A DNA stretch of 64,000 nucleotides from Methanomicrobium sp. W14. GTDB lineage: Archaea; Halobacteriota; Methanomicrobia; Methanomicrobiales; Methanomicrobiaceae. The DNA lies in assembly GCF_017875315.1 (NCBI RefSeq), contig NZ_JAGGMM010000001.1, positions 124,001-188,000 on the forward strand, read 5' to 3'. Position numbers and translations under genes: made by a program. The notes beneath the pieces are model-generated. The model saw only the letters and a program-made list of their open reading frames with translations. It did no database searches and was not told the DNA's origin. Below, piece after piece: positions 35,209 to 44,813 of the stretch (position 1 is its first letter; each line of letters opens with the position of its first letter).

Positions 35209-35932
35209 CCGAGAGGTTCTCCATAATTTCTTTTATCGCATCATCCAACGTTTTTTTGTTGTTGCAGCCGGAAATAAGCTCTTTGGCTTCGTCTTCCCTG
35301 AGGGTCTTTGCAGCATTCGTAATATTCGGAAGGGCCCTTGTCAGTTCGTCGACAATTGTGAGGCTTGCGTTCTTTGCCGTTCTTGAGAGCGGGTTTAGGT
35401 CGATGGTTATTACAGTTTTCCCCATCTTTACAAGTGCTTCGCACCTGTCTCCGTCTTCAAGGGGAACGAGGATGACATCAGCAGAATAAATTCCTTCACG
35501 CGTGCATAAAGCCCTGTCATGCGAAAGCGGAAGAAGACGGGAAACCTCATCTTTTACGACAACAACACCACTGTCCTCCATAAGTTTCGTTATATTTTTG
35601 ATTCTCTCCTCAGTCCTGTGAAACAGGTTCACTTCAACTGCCGCATTAGTCGCTTTCTGCAGGTCTCTTATAAGGTCTGCCGCAAGAGCCGCCGTATTTC
35701 CGTTGACTGATATCACAGGTCTCTCTGCCTTTAAAAACAGGGCTGCCGCGGTTTTCTCTGCAGTCAGAGCGCTTTTTGTTGTTTTTTCTCCGATAAGGTA
35801 GTCAAAAGCCTCTCCTCTTCCGTGAGAGCCTACTCCCTCCATTGCAACGGTGCCCTTCTTTGCGGCCTCTGCAATTTTTTCTCTTCTCACAAGTGAGGCA
35901 TAGCGCGGGTGATCCTTTGGTATCATGTTCAT
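35180..35932 (-). CDS. 4-phosphopantoate--beta-alanine ligase (phosphopantothenate synthetase)
   Basis: A 250-aa archaeal-type synthetase that joins 4-phosphopantoate and beta-alanine with ATP in CoA synthesis. The N-terminal IPKDHPRYASLVRREKIAEA and VAMEGVGSHGRGEAFDYLIG are the family hallmarks; ISVNGNTAALAADL follows. It overlaps the pantoate kinase stop by 4 bp and works directly after that enzyme. The in-frame MIP start two codons later is an alternative. Confidence 0.93.
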   Translation of the reverse strand: MNMIPKDHPRYASLVRREKIAEAAKKGTVAMEGVGSHGRGEAFDYLIGEKTTKSALTAEKTAAALFLKAERPVISVNGNTAALAADLIRDLQKATNAAVEVNLFHRTEERIKNITKLMEDSGVVVVKDEVSRLLPLSHDRALCTREGIYSADVILVPLEDGDRCEALVKMGKTVITIDLNPLSRTAKNASLTIVDELTRALPNITNAAKTLREDEAKELISGCNNKKTLDDAIKEIMENLSDAVDREIQT

Positions 35933-36789
35933 TCCCTACTGTTTCTGAACGCAAATCCTGTCCCTGACATCTTCATCATATAAACTTCGCCGAATCTTGA
36001 TAAAATTCCGGGTGCCTTTTCACCATATGCAAACACGCCTTCGCCAAGCATCGTCATCGCAACGGGGATGTTTCTCAGGTCGCACTCATTGAACACTTCT
36101 CTTATTCTGTCAGATATAAGACCCGAATTTTCAGCGAAATTTCTTGCAATCCTGAAAAAATCATCAGGATTTTCCGGGCATTCATCTGAGAATGCTTTTG
36201 AGATATTCTCCATTACTGTTTTGTTTTTAAGGACTTTATTTGTTGGGAGCGGGCCGAAACTCAGGGCTGAGATTGTCTTGTCCATATCGTATTTTCGTAT
36301 TATTTCACCGTTGATTCCCGGGCTTTTTCTGCAGATATATCCTCCGCCCATGCAGGCTGCAACGTCACCAAGGCCTGAGCTGAACTTAACTTCGGTCTCA
36401 TTTGCAAGAAGACCTATATCACGGTCTTTTACTGAAAGCCCGTAAAGCCCGCTCGTAGCCTTTATGGATGACAGAAGTGACGCTGCGCTGAGGCCAAAGC
36501 CTGCGCCTATAGGGAGTATGGTCTTGGTTGTAATTTCGGCAGTTATTCCAAGCTTTGAAAGAGCATATTCTATAGGCCTGGACCCGTACTCGGTGGATAT
36601 TATGTTTCCTGTCCTGTCAACGCGGCAGACCCTGACTTTAATTTCGTCAGACATAGCCGCCTCGGAAAAGACGCCTTCACTGATTATAATGCCTCCGCCG
36701 ACGCTTCCCTTTTCTCCGTTTGGACTTTCGGTACTTTTGAACCAGCCGGAGATATGGCCCGGACAGAACGCTAAATAAGCTCCGTCCAT
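35929..36789 (-). CDS. pantoate kinase (GHMP family)
   Basis: A 286-aa GHMP kinase that phosphorylates pantoate in the archaeal CoA route. LAFCPGHISGWF opens the protein, LPIGAGFGLSAASLLSS is the GHMP phosphate-binding motif, and the C-terminal MKMSGTGFAF segment closes the active site. It overlaps coaBC by 19 bp and the synthetase gene by 4 bp, so three consecutive CoA enzymes are co-translated. Confidence 0.92.
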   Translation of the reverse strand: MDGAYLAFCPGHISGWFKSTESPNGEKGSVGGGIIISEGVFSEAAMSDEIKVRVCRVDRTGNIISTEYGSRPIEYALSKLGITAEITTKTILPIGAGFGLSAASLLSSIKATSGLYGLSVKDRDIGLLANETEVKFSSGLGDVAACMGGGYICRKSPGINGEIIRKYDMDKTISALSFGPLPTNKVLKNKTVMENISKAFSDECPENPDDFFRIARNFAENSGLISDRIREVFNECDLRNIPVAMTMLGEGVFAYGEKAPGILSRFGEVYMMKMSGTGFAFRNSRE

Positions 36790-37916
36790 ATATTCTTTGC
36801 TACCTCCTCTTTACTGCCTGATACGGTTCTTGCTGAATTTTTTTTGTGCAGGATATAAGTCCCGGATTCAGCTCCCATTGTCTCGGGCATATTTGATGCG
36901 ACCAGAAAAACGCCTTTTTCCAGCATACCTTCAGCCAATTTTCCCGAATCCCTGCCAAGTTTGAAGGAAACTACTTTCCCCCTGAATGTCTCAAGGACTT
37001 CATCAAGAATTTTCGGAAGCGGCGTGAGCTTCACCAAGACATCCTTTTGGCTTGGGATTTTGCCGTCGTAGACCTCAGGTTTATAATCAGATATCGCGGC
37101 AGCGCTGATATAATAGTCAAAATCGCTTTCCTTTAAGGTTTTTAATGTCGCTTCTCTCATTTCTCCGGCAGTTTCTGTTGCAATATTTCTTACAAGAGGC
37201 AACTTTTTCGTGCTGTGAATGATTGTCACGTCAGCCCCGAGCCTGTACGCCTCAAGTGAAATTTCAGCTCCAATCCTTCCTGAAGACCTTGTCGTGAGGA
37301 CCCTGACGTCGTCAAGTTTTTCACGGCAGGGACCTGCTGTAACCAGAACTTTTCTGCCCGAAAGAGGTTTATCTCCTGCCTCTCTCTCTACTGCAAGAAT
37401 AATTTCTTCGTTTGACGCGAACTTCGCCTTGTTTTCGGAAATATACGGGTCAACAAAAACAATGCCCCAACTTTTGAGTTTTTTGATGCTGTCCGAAACC
37501 GCAGGGTGGCGGTACATGCTCTCATGCATTGCGGGGGCGATTACAACAGGCATACCTCTGCCGATTGCAGTCGTCGCAAATGTTGTCACAGGGGTATCAT
37601 CGATTCCGGCGGCGATTTTGCATATTGTATTGGCAGTTGCAGGAGCGATTAAAAGGACGTCAGCAATCCCGTTTATTCCGCAGAAAGCCACATGCTCAAC
37701 CATTCCGGTAATCTTAGTTACTGCGGATCTGCCGCAGGCATATGTAAGTGAATCGGGGCTGATTATCCCGCATGCAGCCTCACTCATAACACCCTGGACG
37801 ACTACACCTTTCCTTCGCAGTGCCCTTGCAAGCTTTATGTCCTCTACGGCAGCTATGCTTCCCGTTACCGCAAGTACAACCGTTTTACCTTCCAGTGTCT
37901 GCATAAAGTCTTTCAT
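36771..37916 (-). CDS. coaBC: bifunctional phosphopantothenoylcysteine decarboxylase / phosphopantothenate--cysteine ligase
   Basis: A 381-aa fusion. The N-terminal flavoprotein half (CoaC) has VLAVTGSIAAVEDIKLARALRRKG and VIAPAMHESMYRHPAV; PAMHESM is the usual substrate-binding loop. The C-terminal half (CoaB) has VLVTAGPCREKLDDVRVLTTRSSG and YYISAAAISDY. It makes 4'-phosphopantetheine from 4'-phosphopantothenate and cysteine. It overlaps the preceding methyltransferase-like gene by 4 bp. Confidence 0.94.
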   Translation of the reverse strand: MKDFMQTLEGKTVVLAVTGSIAAVEDIKLARALRRKGVVVQGVMSEAACGIISPDSLTYACGRSAVTKITGMVEHVAFCGINGIADVLLIAPATANTICKIAAGIDDTPVTTFATTAIGRGMPVVIAPAMHESMYRHPAVSDSIKKLKSWGIVFVDPYISENKAKFASNEEIILAVEREAGDKPLSGRKVLVTAGPCREKLDDVRVLTTRSSGRIGAEISLEAYRLGADVTIIHSTKKLPLVRNIATETAGEMREATLKTLKESDFDYYISAAAISDYKPEVYDGKIPSQKDVLVKLTPLPKILDEVLETFRGKVVSFKLGRDSGKLAEGMLEKGVFLVASNMPETMGAESGTYILHKKNSARTVSGSKEEVAKNIWTELI

Positions 37917-38782
37917 ATCAGTTCAACGTCCTCCACGACATGCCACCTGTGCGGAGCATATTTTTTTACTTTATGTTCGGTTATTTCGGCATAAAATCCG
38001 GCATTTTTACATTCCAAAATAATCTTTTCACGGACAGAGTCTATGCTGTGGACATGCAGGACAGAACCGGTCTCGGAATGCGACAGAGCGTCTGCAAGCA
38101 TTGAGGGTGAGTCGAAATGTCCCATAAATATCCTGTCGTAGGTGCCTTTAAGAAGTTTTCTGCAGTCCCCGCACTCGGGAAAAACCGTATCAGGTACCCC
38201 GTTTTTTATAATGTTTTTCTTCAGGTATTCAAAAGACTGCGGGTTTATTTCCATTGCATGAACACGTGCCCCTGCCATTGCGGCAGGTATTGTGAAGTAC
38301 CCTATTCCTGCGAACATGTCTGCGATGCGCTCTCCCTTTTTTACAATCCCTGACATCCTTCTTTTTTCTTCCCTGTTTCCCATTGCAAACATGACTTTGG
38401 AGGGGTCAAAAAAGAAAGTGCACCCGTTTTCCCTGTGACAGACTTCATGAGGGCTGCCATACAAAACTTCGGCCTGCGGAATTCTCATTTCACCGGAGTA
38501 ATTTATGATATGAAGAATGCAGGAAGGTTTTTTCCACTCGATAAGTTCTTTTATTTTCTCCTCTGACGGGGCGTCACCGTGTATCAGGGCGGTGTCGCCA
38601 GTCATCTGGTACCCTGTCCCGCAGTACCCCTTTTTTTCATCAAGGATACAGTCAGCTGCATAACCTTTTTTTACCGGAACCCAGGCCAGACTCTCCTTTA
38701 CAAAGGGGCGTCTTGTCCTGTCAACCCACGGTTGGCCTTTGATTTTACCAAGGTTTTCTGTGGGGATAATGCGGGAGCGCAA
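37913..38782 (-). CDS. tRNA wybutosine-synthesis Taw2/Trm5-family enzyme
   Basis: A 289-aa class I SAM enzyme. DMFAGIGYFTIPAAMAGARVHAMEINP is motif I plus II, and the FAGIGYF variant is typical of Taw2/TYW2 rather than Trm5 (FAGVGPF). It then has the Trm5-like AVEYLKKNI equivalent (SFEYLKKNIIKNG). Taw2 transfers an aminocarboxypropyl group from SAM to a tricyclic guanosine-37 intermediate in tRNA-Phe. The Trm5 alternative (m1G37) cannot be fully excluded. It lies 16 bp after the NMD3-like gene. Confidence 0.8.
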   Translation of the reverse strand: MRSRIIPTENLGKIKGQPWVDRTRRPFVKESLAWVPVKKGYAADCILDEKKGYCGTGYQMTGDTALIHGDAPSEEKIKELIEWKKPSCILHIINYSGEMRIPQAEVLYGSPHEVCHRENGCTFFFDPSKVMFAMGNREEKRRMSGIVKKGERIADMFAGIGYFTIPAAMAGARVHAMEINPQSFEYLKKNIIKNGVPDTVFPECGDCRKLLKGTYDRIFMGHFDSPSMLADALSHSETGSVLHVHSIDSVREKIILECKNAGFYAEITEHKVKKYAPHRWHVVEDVELI

Positions 38783-38798
38783 TTTCGTTCACCTGTTT

Positions 38799-39848
38799 TC
38801 AGCCGACAAAAATTATTCTTTCATTATCGTAATCTCTCAAAAACCGGATTGTACTGCCTTCCTTTATTTCAAGCCACGGGTAAGTCAGGCACTCTTTGTT
38901 TTCAAAAGTTTTCGGGTCAAGAATGCCTGCGGTGTTCCCTTCCGTATAGTTTACAAATGCAAATTCAGAGTCCTTAACGTTTCCGATTAGTCTTCCACAA
39001 GGCTCGTTTCTTGTGGTCTTTGTGCTTGAGTCCTGCAGGTCGAAGTACTTTACGCCGCCGGAGTCAGTTCCCCGAATCTCGTAATAACTGCCGTTTTCCT
39101 CGAAAACGTCACCTTTCTGGTATTTTGGAAGCCTTACAAGGTATGTTATCCTGTATACAGGTATCCCCTTCTTTTCACCCACGAGCTTCGGGTGCCGGGT
39201 TACTTTACCGCCGAGCTCTTTTACAATGTTTCTGGAGATTATATCTCCTATATTATGGCTTGAAATTATGATGTCCAGCCCGTCTTTTGTCTCCCTGGTT
39301 TCGGTTATGAACGAAAGGCGCTCTCCTGTTTCCTGGAGCCCGTCCTCGGCGCTGTGAGCTATCGCGTTTGCCCTGTCCTTTTCATAATCGTCGGGTTTTC
39401 TTCCGTCAGCTCTTAGCTGTATTGTCCCTTCGTAATATCCGCCGGAGAGCCTGCTGCACCTGTCGCACTGCTCCTTTGACCAGACTATAAGAACCCTGCA
39501 TTTATGCTCTACAGGGACACCGTATAATTTGGCCTTAACTCCTACGTTTACAGATGTCCTGTTCGGGCTGATATCCCTGGTTTCCAGTGAGACGCTGAGT
39601 GATCGTACATCTTCATGGATGTGGACGGCGCTTAGCGCCACCTCATCTATAAGTTTGTCCTTTTCGAGTTTACAGTCAGTCCATGTGTTCTGCTGTTTTA
39701 ATGACCCGCAGGTCGGGCAGTGCGTGCATAAAACCCTGTCGTCGCATGTTATCCATTCAAGTTCTGCCGCCCTGCAACTGCTGCACAGGCCCCCTTCGCT
39801 CGGACCTCCGCATTTTGGGCATATATTTTGTTTTATATCCATAATCAT
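38799..39848 (-). CDS. nmd3: NMD3-related ribosome-biogenesis protein
   Basis: A 349-aa archaeal homologue of the eukaryotic 60S export adaptor NMD3. The N-terminal zinc-binding region has repeated CxxC pairs (CPKCGG, CSSC, CTHCPTCG) within the first 50 residues, then CDRCSRLSGGYYEGTIQLR. The C-terminal half has IRGTDSGGVKYFDLQD. It is thought to act on the large ribosomal subunit; archaea have no nuclear export, so the ancestral job is assembly or quality control. It lies 9 bp after the DUF424 gene. Confidence 0.88.
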   Translation of the reverse strand: MIMDIKQNICPKCGGPSEGGLCSSCRAAELEWITCDDRVLCTHCPTCGSLKQQNTWTDCKLEKDKLIDEVALSAVHIHEDVRSLSVSLETRDISPNRTSVNVGVKAKLYGVPVEHKCRVLIVWSKEQCDRCSRLSGGYYEGTIQLRADGRKPDDYEKDRANAIAHSAEDGLQETGERLSFITETRETKDGLDIIISSHNIGDIISRNIVKELGGKVTRHPKLVGEKKGIPVYRITYLVRLPKYQKGDVFEENGSYYEIRGTDSGGVKYFDLQDSSTKTTRNEPCGRLIGNVKDSEFAFVNYTEGNTAGILDPKTFENKECLTYPWLEIKEGSTIRFLRDYDNERIIFVG

Positions 39849-39857
39849 CAGATTTTT

Positions 39858-40145
39858 TCAGAGGATCTGCACGTGCGGAATTCCGTTTATGTAAATGCAG
39901 TCCTCCTTTTGTATAGCGCCGCATTTTTCAGCAGCCTCAATCACTTTTTTTCCCATAAGGTTGGCGTTGTCCGCGTCTTTCAGGGCTTCCGCAAGCTCTT
40001 CTTCTGTTGCAGTCTGTGTACCGTAGAATTTGTCTGATATCGTTATTTCAATATCGCTGTCTTTTATTGTTGTGTTTATAAGTTCTCGGTCGCATGCTGC
40101 AACGAGTTTTTTTGTCCCGTCTATCCTGTATACCTTCAGATGCAT
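39858..40145 (-). CDS. DUF424 family protein
   Basis: A 95-aa protein of the archaeal DUF424 family: HLKVYRIDGTKKLVAACDRELI at the N-terminus and IEAAEKCGAIQKEDCIYINGIPH at the end. No reaction is known. It commonly lies next to nmd3-type genes, as here, so a translation-related role is likely (inference). It starts 45 bp after the TatD-like gene. Confidence 0.85.
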   Translation of the reverse strand: MHLKVYRIDGTKKLVAACDRELINTTIKDSDIEITISDKFYGTQTATEEELAEALKDADNANLMGKKVIEAAEKCGAIQKEDCIYINGIPHVQIL

Positions 40146-40190
40146 AACCCTATAGTTTTGTTTTTGGCAGATAATACTGATGCTGCAGAA

Positions 40191-41018
40191 TCACAAAACA
40201 ATGTCTGTCCCGTACACTTTTTCAGGAGTGTCCTTGTGGATTCTGAAGGCGTCCTCCTCTGTTATTGCGCCCGAGGAAAGGAGCCTGCGTGTAAATCTCG
40301 GAACTGATTTGGGGCCAAGGACCGAACCGGGGCGGGATGGGTCGTCCATGTGGTCGCTTTCCATAGTAAATAAGCGTTTTTCCGCGGCAAGTTTTCCAAT
40401 GTTTTCATCTTTCGCGATCATCGACGGTGTAAGGGGCGTATCTGGAGTCGCGTAGTGCTTAACGACCCTGAAAGGCTGAATACCCATTTTTTTTGCAGTC
40501 CCGCATACATCAGTGCAGGGGCCTGTCTCGGCGTGAATCTGGAGAGCACAGTCGCAGTCCTTTGCAAGTTCAAGGGCGTGTTCAAGTATCCTGTTTGAGG
40601 CTTCCCATATATCCTCAGGCACGGGGTAGTGAGGTCTTCCGCTTTTCAGCGCGACAGCCCTTTCGTCTACGACATATTCTGCTGCAAGGTCCAGTCCTTC
40701 TTTTAATATCTCCTCTGCACGTGAAAGGGAAATTTTTCCGGCAAGTTTTGTAAGCTCTGCCGGGTGGACGCCCATGATGGGAAATGCGCAGATTCCCTCG
40801 TCTTTTACCATCCCGGCGGTTTTCAGGTTCAGATCAAAGATTTTCCTGAAGTCCTCTCCGCTTGCGGGAGTTATGCCGAATGTCCACGTGGGGAGTGTCA
40901 CAAGAAATATATGCGTTCCTCCTGCACGCTTAAAGTCCTTTGCGGCTTCCATCCCCCTCCCGTTTATGATGTCTATGTGGGTATGGTCGTCTGTTACAGG
41001 GAGGTCTTCTGGCATCAT
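40191..41018 (-). CDS. TatD-family metal-dependent hydrolase
   Basis: A 275-aa amidohydrolase-fold protein. The metal ligand motif HxH is in VTDDHTHIDIING at the N-terminus, further ligands are likely in GVHPAEL, LQIHAETGPC and VVKHYATPDT. Family members are deoxyribonucleases or hydrolases of unknown substrate. It overlaps the mptD stop by 4 bp (ATGA). Confidence 0.85.
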   Translation of the reverse strand: MMPEDLPVTDDHTHIDIINGRGMEAAKDFKRAGGTHIFLVTLPTWTFGITPASGEDFRKIFDLNLKTAGMVKDEGICAFPIMGVHPAELTKLAGKISLSRAEEILKEGLDLAAEYVVDERAVALKSGRPHYPVPEDIWEASNRILEHALELAKDCDCALQIHAETGPCTDVCGTAKKMGIQPFRVVKHYATPDTPLTPSMIAKDENIGKLAAEKRLFTMESDHMDDPSRPGSVLGPKSVPRFTRRLLSSGAITEEDAFRIHKDTPEKVYGTDIVL

Positions 41019-41380
41019 TTCAGTTCAAGAATTTTCATCATGGGATATTCGTCTTCGAGCTTAAGCCCGGCGACACAGACTGAATCCTCAACTTTTGTCT
41101 TTATTTTGACGTCGAACATTTTTCCTGCAAGTTCACTGTACCCGAAGGAGTTTAAGACCATGTATTCGGTGTGTATTCTGACCGTTATGTCCTCGACAAA
41201 AGGCTGAAGCCCTACAGCCTCCTCTATAGCCTTTTCAACAGTAGTTGCGGTATTCGGGGATATCGGGGTCCCAACCCACTGGTGATAGAGTGCACCGAGT
41301 TTAATCCCCGCTTCAAAAGCCGCCTTTGCCTTGCTGTCCATGCATAAATGTAGGCGCCAGGGTGTTATTTTATTTGGCAT
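41015..41380 (-). CDS. mptD: archaeal dihydroneopterin aldolase
   Basis: A 121-aa protein of the archaeal MptD family, which cleaves 7,8-dihydroneopterin to 6-hydroxymethyl-7,8-dihydropterin on the way to methanopterin. AAFEAGIKLGALYHQWVGTPIS is the family signature. The start at 41380 is supported by a TATACTATT-like box around 41405, about 25-30 bp upstream. It is the first gene of the ten-gene operon. Confidence 0.88.
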   Translation of the reverse strand: MPNKITPWRLHLCMDSKAKAAFEAGIKLGALYHQWVGTPISPNTATTVEKAIEEAVGLQPFVEDITVRIHTEYMVLNSFGYSELAGKMFDVKIKTKVEDSVCVAGLKLEDEYPMMKILELK

Positions 41381-41454
41381 TGCGGTTTAATGGAGATAAA
41401 AATAGTATAAAAAAGGTTTTTGCGGGGTATTTGGTTTTCACTTTTCAATTTTAA

Positions 41455-43602
41455 TCATATCAGCTTTATTAGCCCGTGTCTCGGCTCCATAGCTTCCCCA
41501 GTTCTTAAGAGATCATCGATTCTCTTCCTGATGTCGTCTTTTTCATGGCCTTTCTGTATAAGAGCCTGTACAATTTCTTCAATCTGGGCGTATCCGTTTT
41601 CATCCGCGTGTGACTTCACGGCGTCCTTGATTTCCCTTATGATATCCCTTCTCTGTTTTGGAATTCCGGTCACAAGTTTGTCTATGTCAAAGCTCTCGGT
41701 TTCGGGGTCGTATGCGACATCCCTTAAGCACCTGTCGACTATTCTTATGACACGCTCAGCGTCGGCCTCTTCGATGTTCTGGCTGAGCCTGACCCTTGCG
41801 CTCGCCTCGGCAAGTCTTACAAGGGCTTCAAGCTGCCTTGCCGTAACCGGGACAGGCTTGCTGTTGTCTGATGCGAGTTCTCTTAAACTCAGGTAGTATG
41901 ATATCAGCTTCTCCTTTGCCTCGGGTTTTAAGAGCGGGAAGCAGTTTCTTTTTGAGTATGCAATGTATTTCCTGAATAAAGAAGGTTCTATTTCAGGAAG
42001 AACTGGAGCAAGTTTCTGCTCAATGTAGTCTTCGTCTATCCACTCGTCGGGGTTCTTTTTGTTGTGCTCAATGAGCTCTCCGACCTCGTGAGCCTTTAAT
42101 ATATGCTCACCGATTGCCCTGTCAAGAACGTCGTTAGGTTTGTCCCTCATGACAAATATCAGGTCGAAACGCGACAGAAGCGAAGGGGGCATGTTTATCT
42201 GCTCGGCTATCGGTGCGTATTCATCGAATCTTCCCATCTTCGGGTTTGCAGCCCCGAGAAGGGCGCAGCGGGAGCGCAGAGTTGCGGTAATGCCTGCCTT
42301 TGCGATAGATATGGACTGCTGCTCCATCGCCTCGTGAAGCGAACTTCTGTCGTCCTTGTTCATCTTGTCCATTTCATCCACTGCGGCAATACCCATGTCG
42401 GCAAGCACAAGCGCACCGGCCTCAAGTGTCCACCTGCCGTCTCCGAACTCGTCCTTGACGGCGGTTGCGGTAAGACCTGCGGACGTCGAAGACTTTCCGC
42501 TTGTGTATATGCCCCTCGGCGAAAGCCTGATGACATATCTTAACATCTGCGATTTTGCAATACCCGGGTCACCGACAAGGAGCATATGGATGTCACCCCG
42601 AAGGTGGCTTCCGTCAGGAAGGGATTTCATTATTCCCCCAAAAAGAATCAGGGAGATTGCCTCTTTAACCTCGTCGTTTCCGTATATTGATGGTGCGATG
42701 GAGTGTGCAAACTTGCGGTATACCTCAGGGTCACGGCTAAGTTCAATTATGCTCTGCTCGTCCTCGTCAGATATTGCCACCTCCTCAAATTCCTTTTCAC
42801 CTACTTCGATGGAATTCGCCTCGAGGTATATGTCAAACAGTGAGCTTTTGTTCCCGTATGAGACTCTCTGGATAGACCGTAAAATCCCGTTTATTACAAT
42901 CCTGTCTCCGGGGGATGCGGTTGCAACGAGGTCGTCCTGGACATCCACGTCCAGAGTTTCGGGTTGCTCACCGCCCCTTAAACCCTCCGGCGACTCCTGT
43001 ATCCTTATCTTCTGCACGTCTATGAATTTTGAAAGCTGGGGGACAAGCTCCATTTTAGTAGGGCGTTCGCACTGCGTGCAGTTCCTGTAGGGCTCCTGGA
43101 ACTTTCCGAACCCCTGCGAATATGGTGGTGTAAGAGTTCCGCAGTTAAGGCACCTGAATACTGCATAAGTGAGTCTTGGGCGAACCTCGGTGACCTTTCT
43201 TATTATACCTTCAACCGAAAGAAACGAGTTAATATGGTGCGCACGTATCTCCCTGACGTCAATCTTTTTTGGAAGCCTGATGAACCTGACATTGACGTCG
43301 TCAGCTTTGTCTTCCTCATCCTTTGTAAAGATAAGGTTGTTCTGCTTTATCGCGTCCTTTACATCAGAAAGGACCTTACCGGGGTTTTTGATAAGATCAT
43401 CTGCAAGACCGAGACCTTTTTTTCCCCATTTCTCAAGCTTCTGGTAGTCTATTACAAGTGACCTTTTATACGGAAATTCCCTTGCAATTTCCCCTAATTC
43501 CGCCTTGTAGTGCTTTTTTAAAAATTTACTCCAGTCACCTGCCTTGTCTGTGACATTCGCCTTTATCTCTTCTTTTTCAGGTGAGTCCGGGAAGTCGTCC
43601 AT
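41455..43602 (-). CDS. mcm: minichromosome maintenance (MCM) replicative helicase
   Basis: A 715-aa hexameric replicative helicase. The N-terminal domain has a zinc ribbon (CLNCG near residue 151, CTQCE near 175). The AAA+ core has Walker A GDPGIAKSQML, Walker B AVDEMDKMNKDD and the arginine-finger motif LLSRFDLIFVM; a winged-helix domain ends the protein. ATG 43602 is used because it lies 4 bp after the rfcS stop; the frame extends 16 codons upstream into rfcS without similarity. The rfcS-mcm pairing suggests coordinated replication-gene expression. Confidence 0.97.
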   Translation of the reverse strand: MDDFPDSPEKEEIKANVTDKAGDWSKFLKKHYKAELGEIAREFPYKRSLVIDYQKLEKWGKKGLGLADDLIKNPGKVLSDVKDAIKQNNLIFTKDEEDKADDVNVRFIRLPKKIDVREIRAHHINSFLSVEGIIRKVTEVRPRLTYAVFRCLNCGTLTPPYSQGFGKFQEPYRNCTQCERPTKMELVPQLSKFIDVQKIRIQESPEGLRGGEQPETLDVDVQDDLVATASPGDRIVINGILRSIQRVSYGNKSSLFDIYLEANSIEVGEKEFEEVAISDEDEQSIIELSRDPEVYRKFAHSIAPSIYGNDEVKEAISLILFGGIMKSLPDGSHLRGDIHMLLVGDPGIAKSQMLRYVIRLSPRGIYTSGKSSTSAGLTATAVKDEFGDGRWTLEAGALVLADMGIAAVDEMDKMNKDDRSSLHEAMEQQSISIAKAGITATLRSRCALLGAANPKMGRFDEYAPIAEQINMPPSLLSRFDLIFVMRDKPNDVLDRAIGEHILKAHEVGELIEHNKKNPDEWIDEDYIEQKLAPVLPEIEPSLFRKYIAYSKRNCFPLLKPEAKEKLISYYLSLRELASDNSKPVPVTARQLEALVRLAEASARVRLSQNIEEADAERVIRIVDRCLRDVAYDPETESFDIDKLVTGIPKQRRDIIREIKDAVKSHADENGYAQIEEIVQALIQKGHEKDDIRKRIDDLLRTGEAMEPRHGLIKLI

Positions 43603-43606
43603 TTTT

Positions 43607-44584
43607 TCAGCTGTTTTTATATTTATCCGCGCTCTGTATGCAGCGTGCAATCAGGGCTTCCATCTGTATGTTCTGGTTTGCACCCTCGCTTATCCTGAAA
43701 TCTGTGTCGCCGAGGTTTTTTATCAGGTCAACCTTAAGCGCCCTGTCTGTTGTCCTGTCGTTAATAAGGGCCCTGTAAAGCTGGTTTATAAGTTCGTTGG
43801 GAGCGATTCCCCTTTTGATTGTGAGCTCATTAAGCCTGTGCTCTGAAGCTTCAAAATCACCGTCAAGTATTATCTGCAGAAGGTCGACAATCTCATCCGG
43901 CCTTGCGGTTGATGTAATCTCGTATATCATGTCTTCGGAAATTTCATTTCTGATGATTGCTGCTCCCTGAAGGGCGTTTATGGCCTTTCTCATGTCGCCC
44001 TGCGCAACGTAGATTATTGCGCTTACAGCCTCTTCCGTTATTTTCAGGCCTTCATTGTCACAGATTCTTTTTATCTCTTCTGTTACAGCATCCCTTCCGA
44101 GTGGCCTGAACCTGTATATGGCGCACCTGCTCTGGATTGGATCAATTATTTTTGAGGAGTAGTTGCAGGACAAAATGAACCTGCATGTATGGGCATAATT
44201 TTCCATTGTTCTCCTGAGGGCTGACTGCGCGTCGTTTGTGAGCGCGTCTGCCTCATCAAGAAAGAGGATTTTGAATGTCGCGCCGCCCATGGGAGCTGTG
44301 CGCGCAAATTGTTTTATCTGGTTTCTGACGACATCAATGCCTCTTTCATCGGATGCATTGAGTTCCCTGAAGTTCACCTGCCAGTCGTCGCCGAAAAACT
44401 CCCTTGCAAGTGCAACGGCAGAGGTGGTCTTGCCTATTCCGGCGCTTCCGGTGAACAGGAGATGGGGCAGGCTCTTAGAGGCGACGTAATTTTTAAGCCG
44501 TTCTACAATCTCCTTTTGACCTACAATATCGTCCAGTGTTTTCGGGCGGTATTTTTCAATCCATATTGTATTGGTTCCATCCAT
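43607..44584 (-). CDS. rfcS: replication factor C small subunit
   Basis: A 325-aa AAA+ clamp-loader subunit beginning with [18 protein letters not shown]. Walker A is [13 protein letters not shown], Walker [10 protein letters not shown] and sensor/arginine-finger SRC is in [12 protein letters not shown]. It loads PCNA together with the large subunit. It is the first gene of the rfcS-mcm unit. Compared with the paralogue at 34210-35208 all catalytic motifs are intact. Confidence 0.97.
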   Translation of the reverse strand: MDGTNTIWIEKYRPKTLDDIVGQKEIVERLKNYVASKSLPHLLFTGSAGIGKTTSAVALAREFFGDDWQVNFRELNASDERGIDVVRNQIKQFARTAPMGGATFKILFLDEADALTNDAQSALRRTMENYAHTCRFILSCNYSSKIIDPIQSRCAIYRFRPLGRDAVTEEIKRICDNEGLKITEEAVSAIIYVAQGDMRKAINALQGAAIIRNEISEDMIYEITSTARPDEIVDLLQIILDGDFEASEHRLNELTIKRGIAPNELINQLYRALINDRTTDRALKVDLIKNLGDTDFRISEGANQNIQMEALIARCIQSADKYKNS

Positions 44585-44813
44585 CTTGTCTGTCCTCTGG
44601 TAAGGTTACCCTCTGATTCTGTTTGCTACGTAACATATCTGTAAGGCTTAACAGGAATAGTTATCTTTTTGCCTGGTTGTTATTTCTTTATTTTTCATTT
44701 GTTTATACTGATCACTATTTTTGCCTCCTGAAACCAAACATTTAGAACAAACAGCAGGAACAGTAATACAAACAGCCTTTAAGCCCGCGTGTTACATCCG
44801 GGTATAAATTTGC

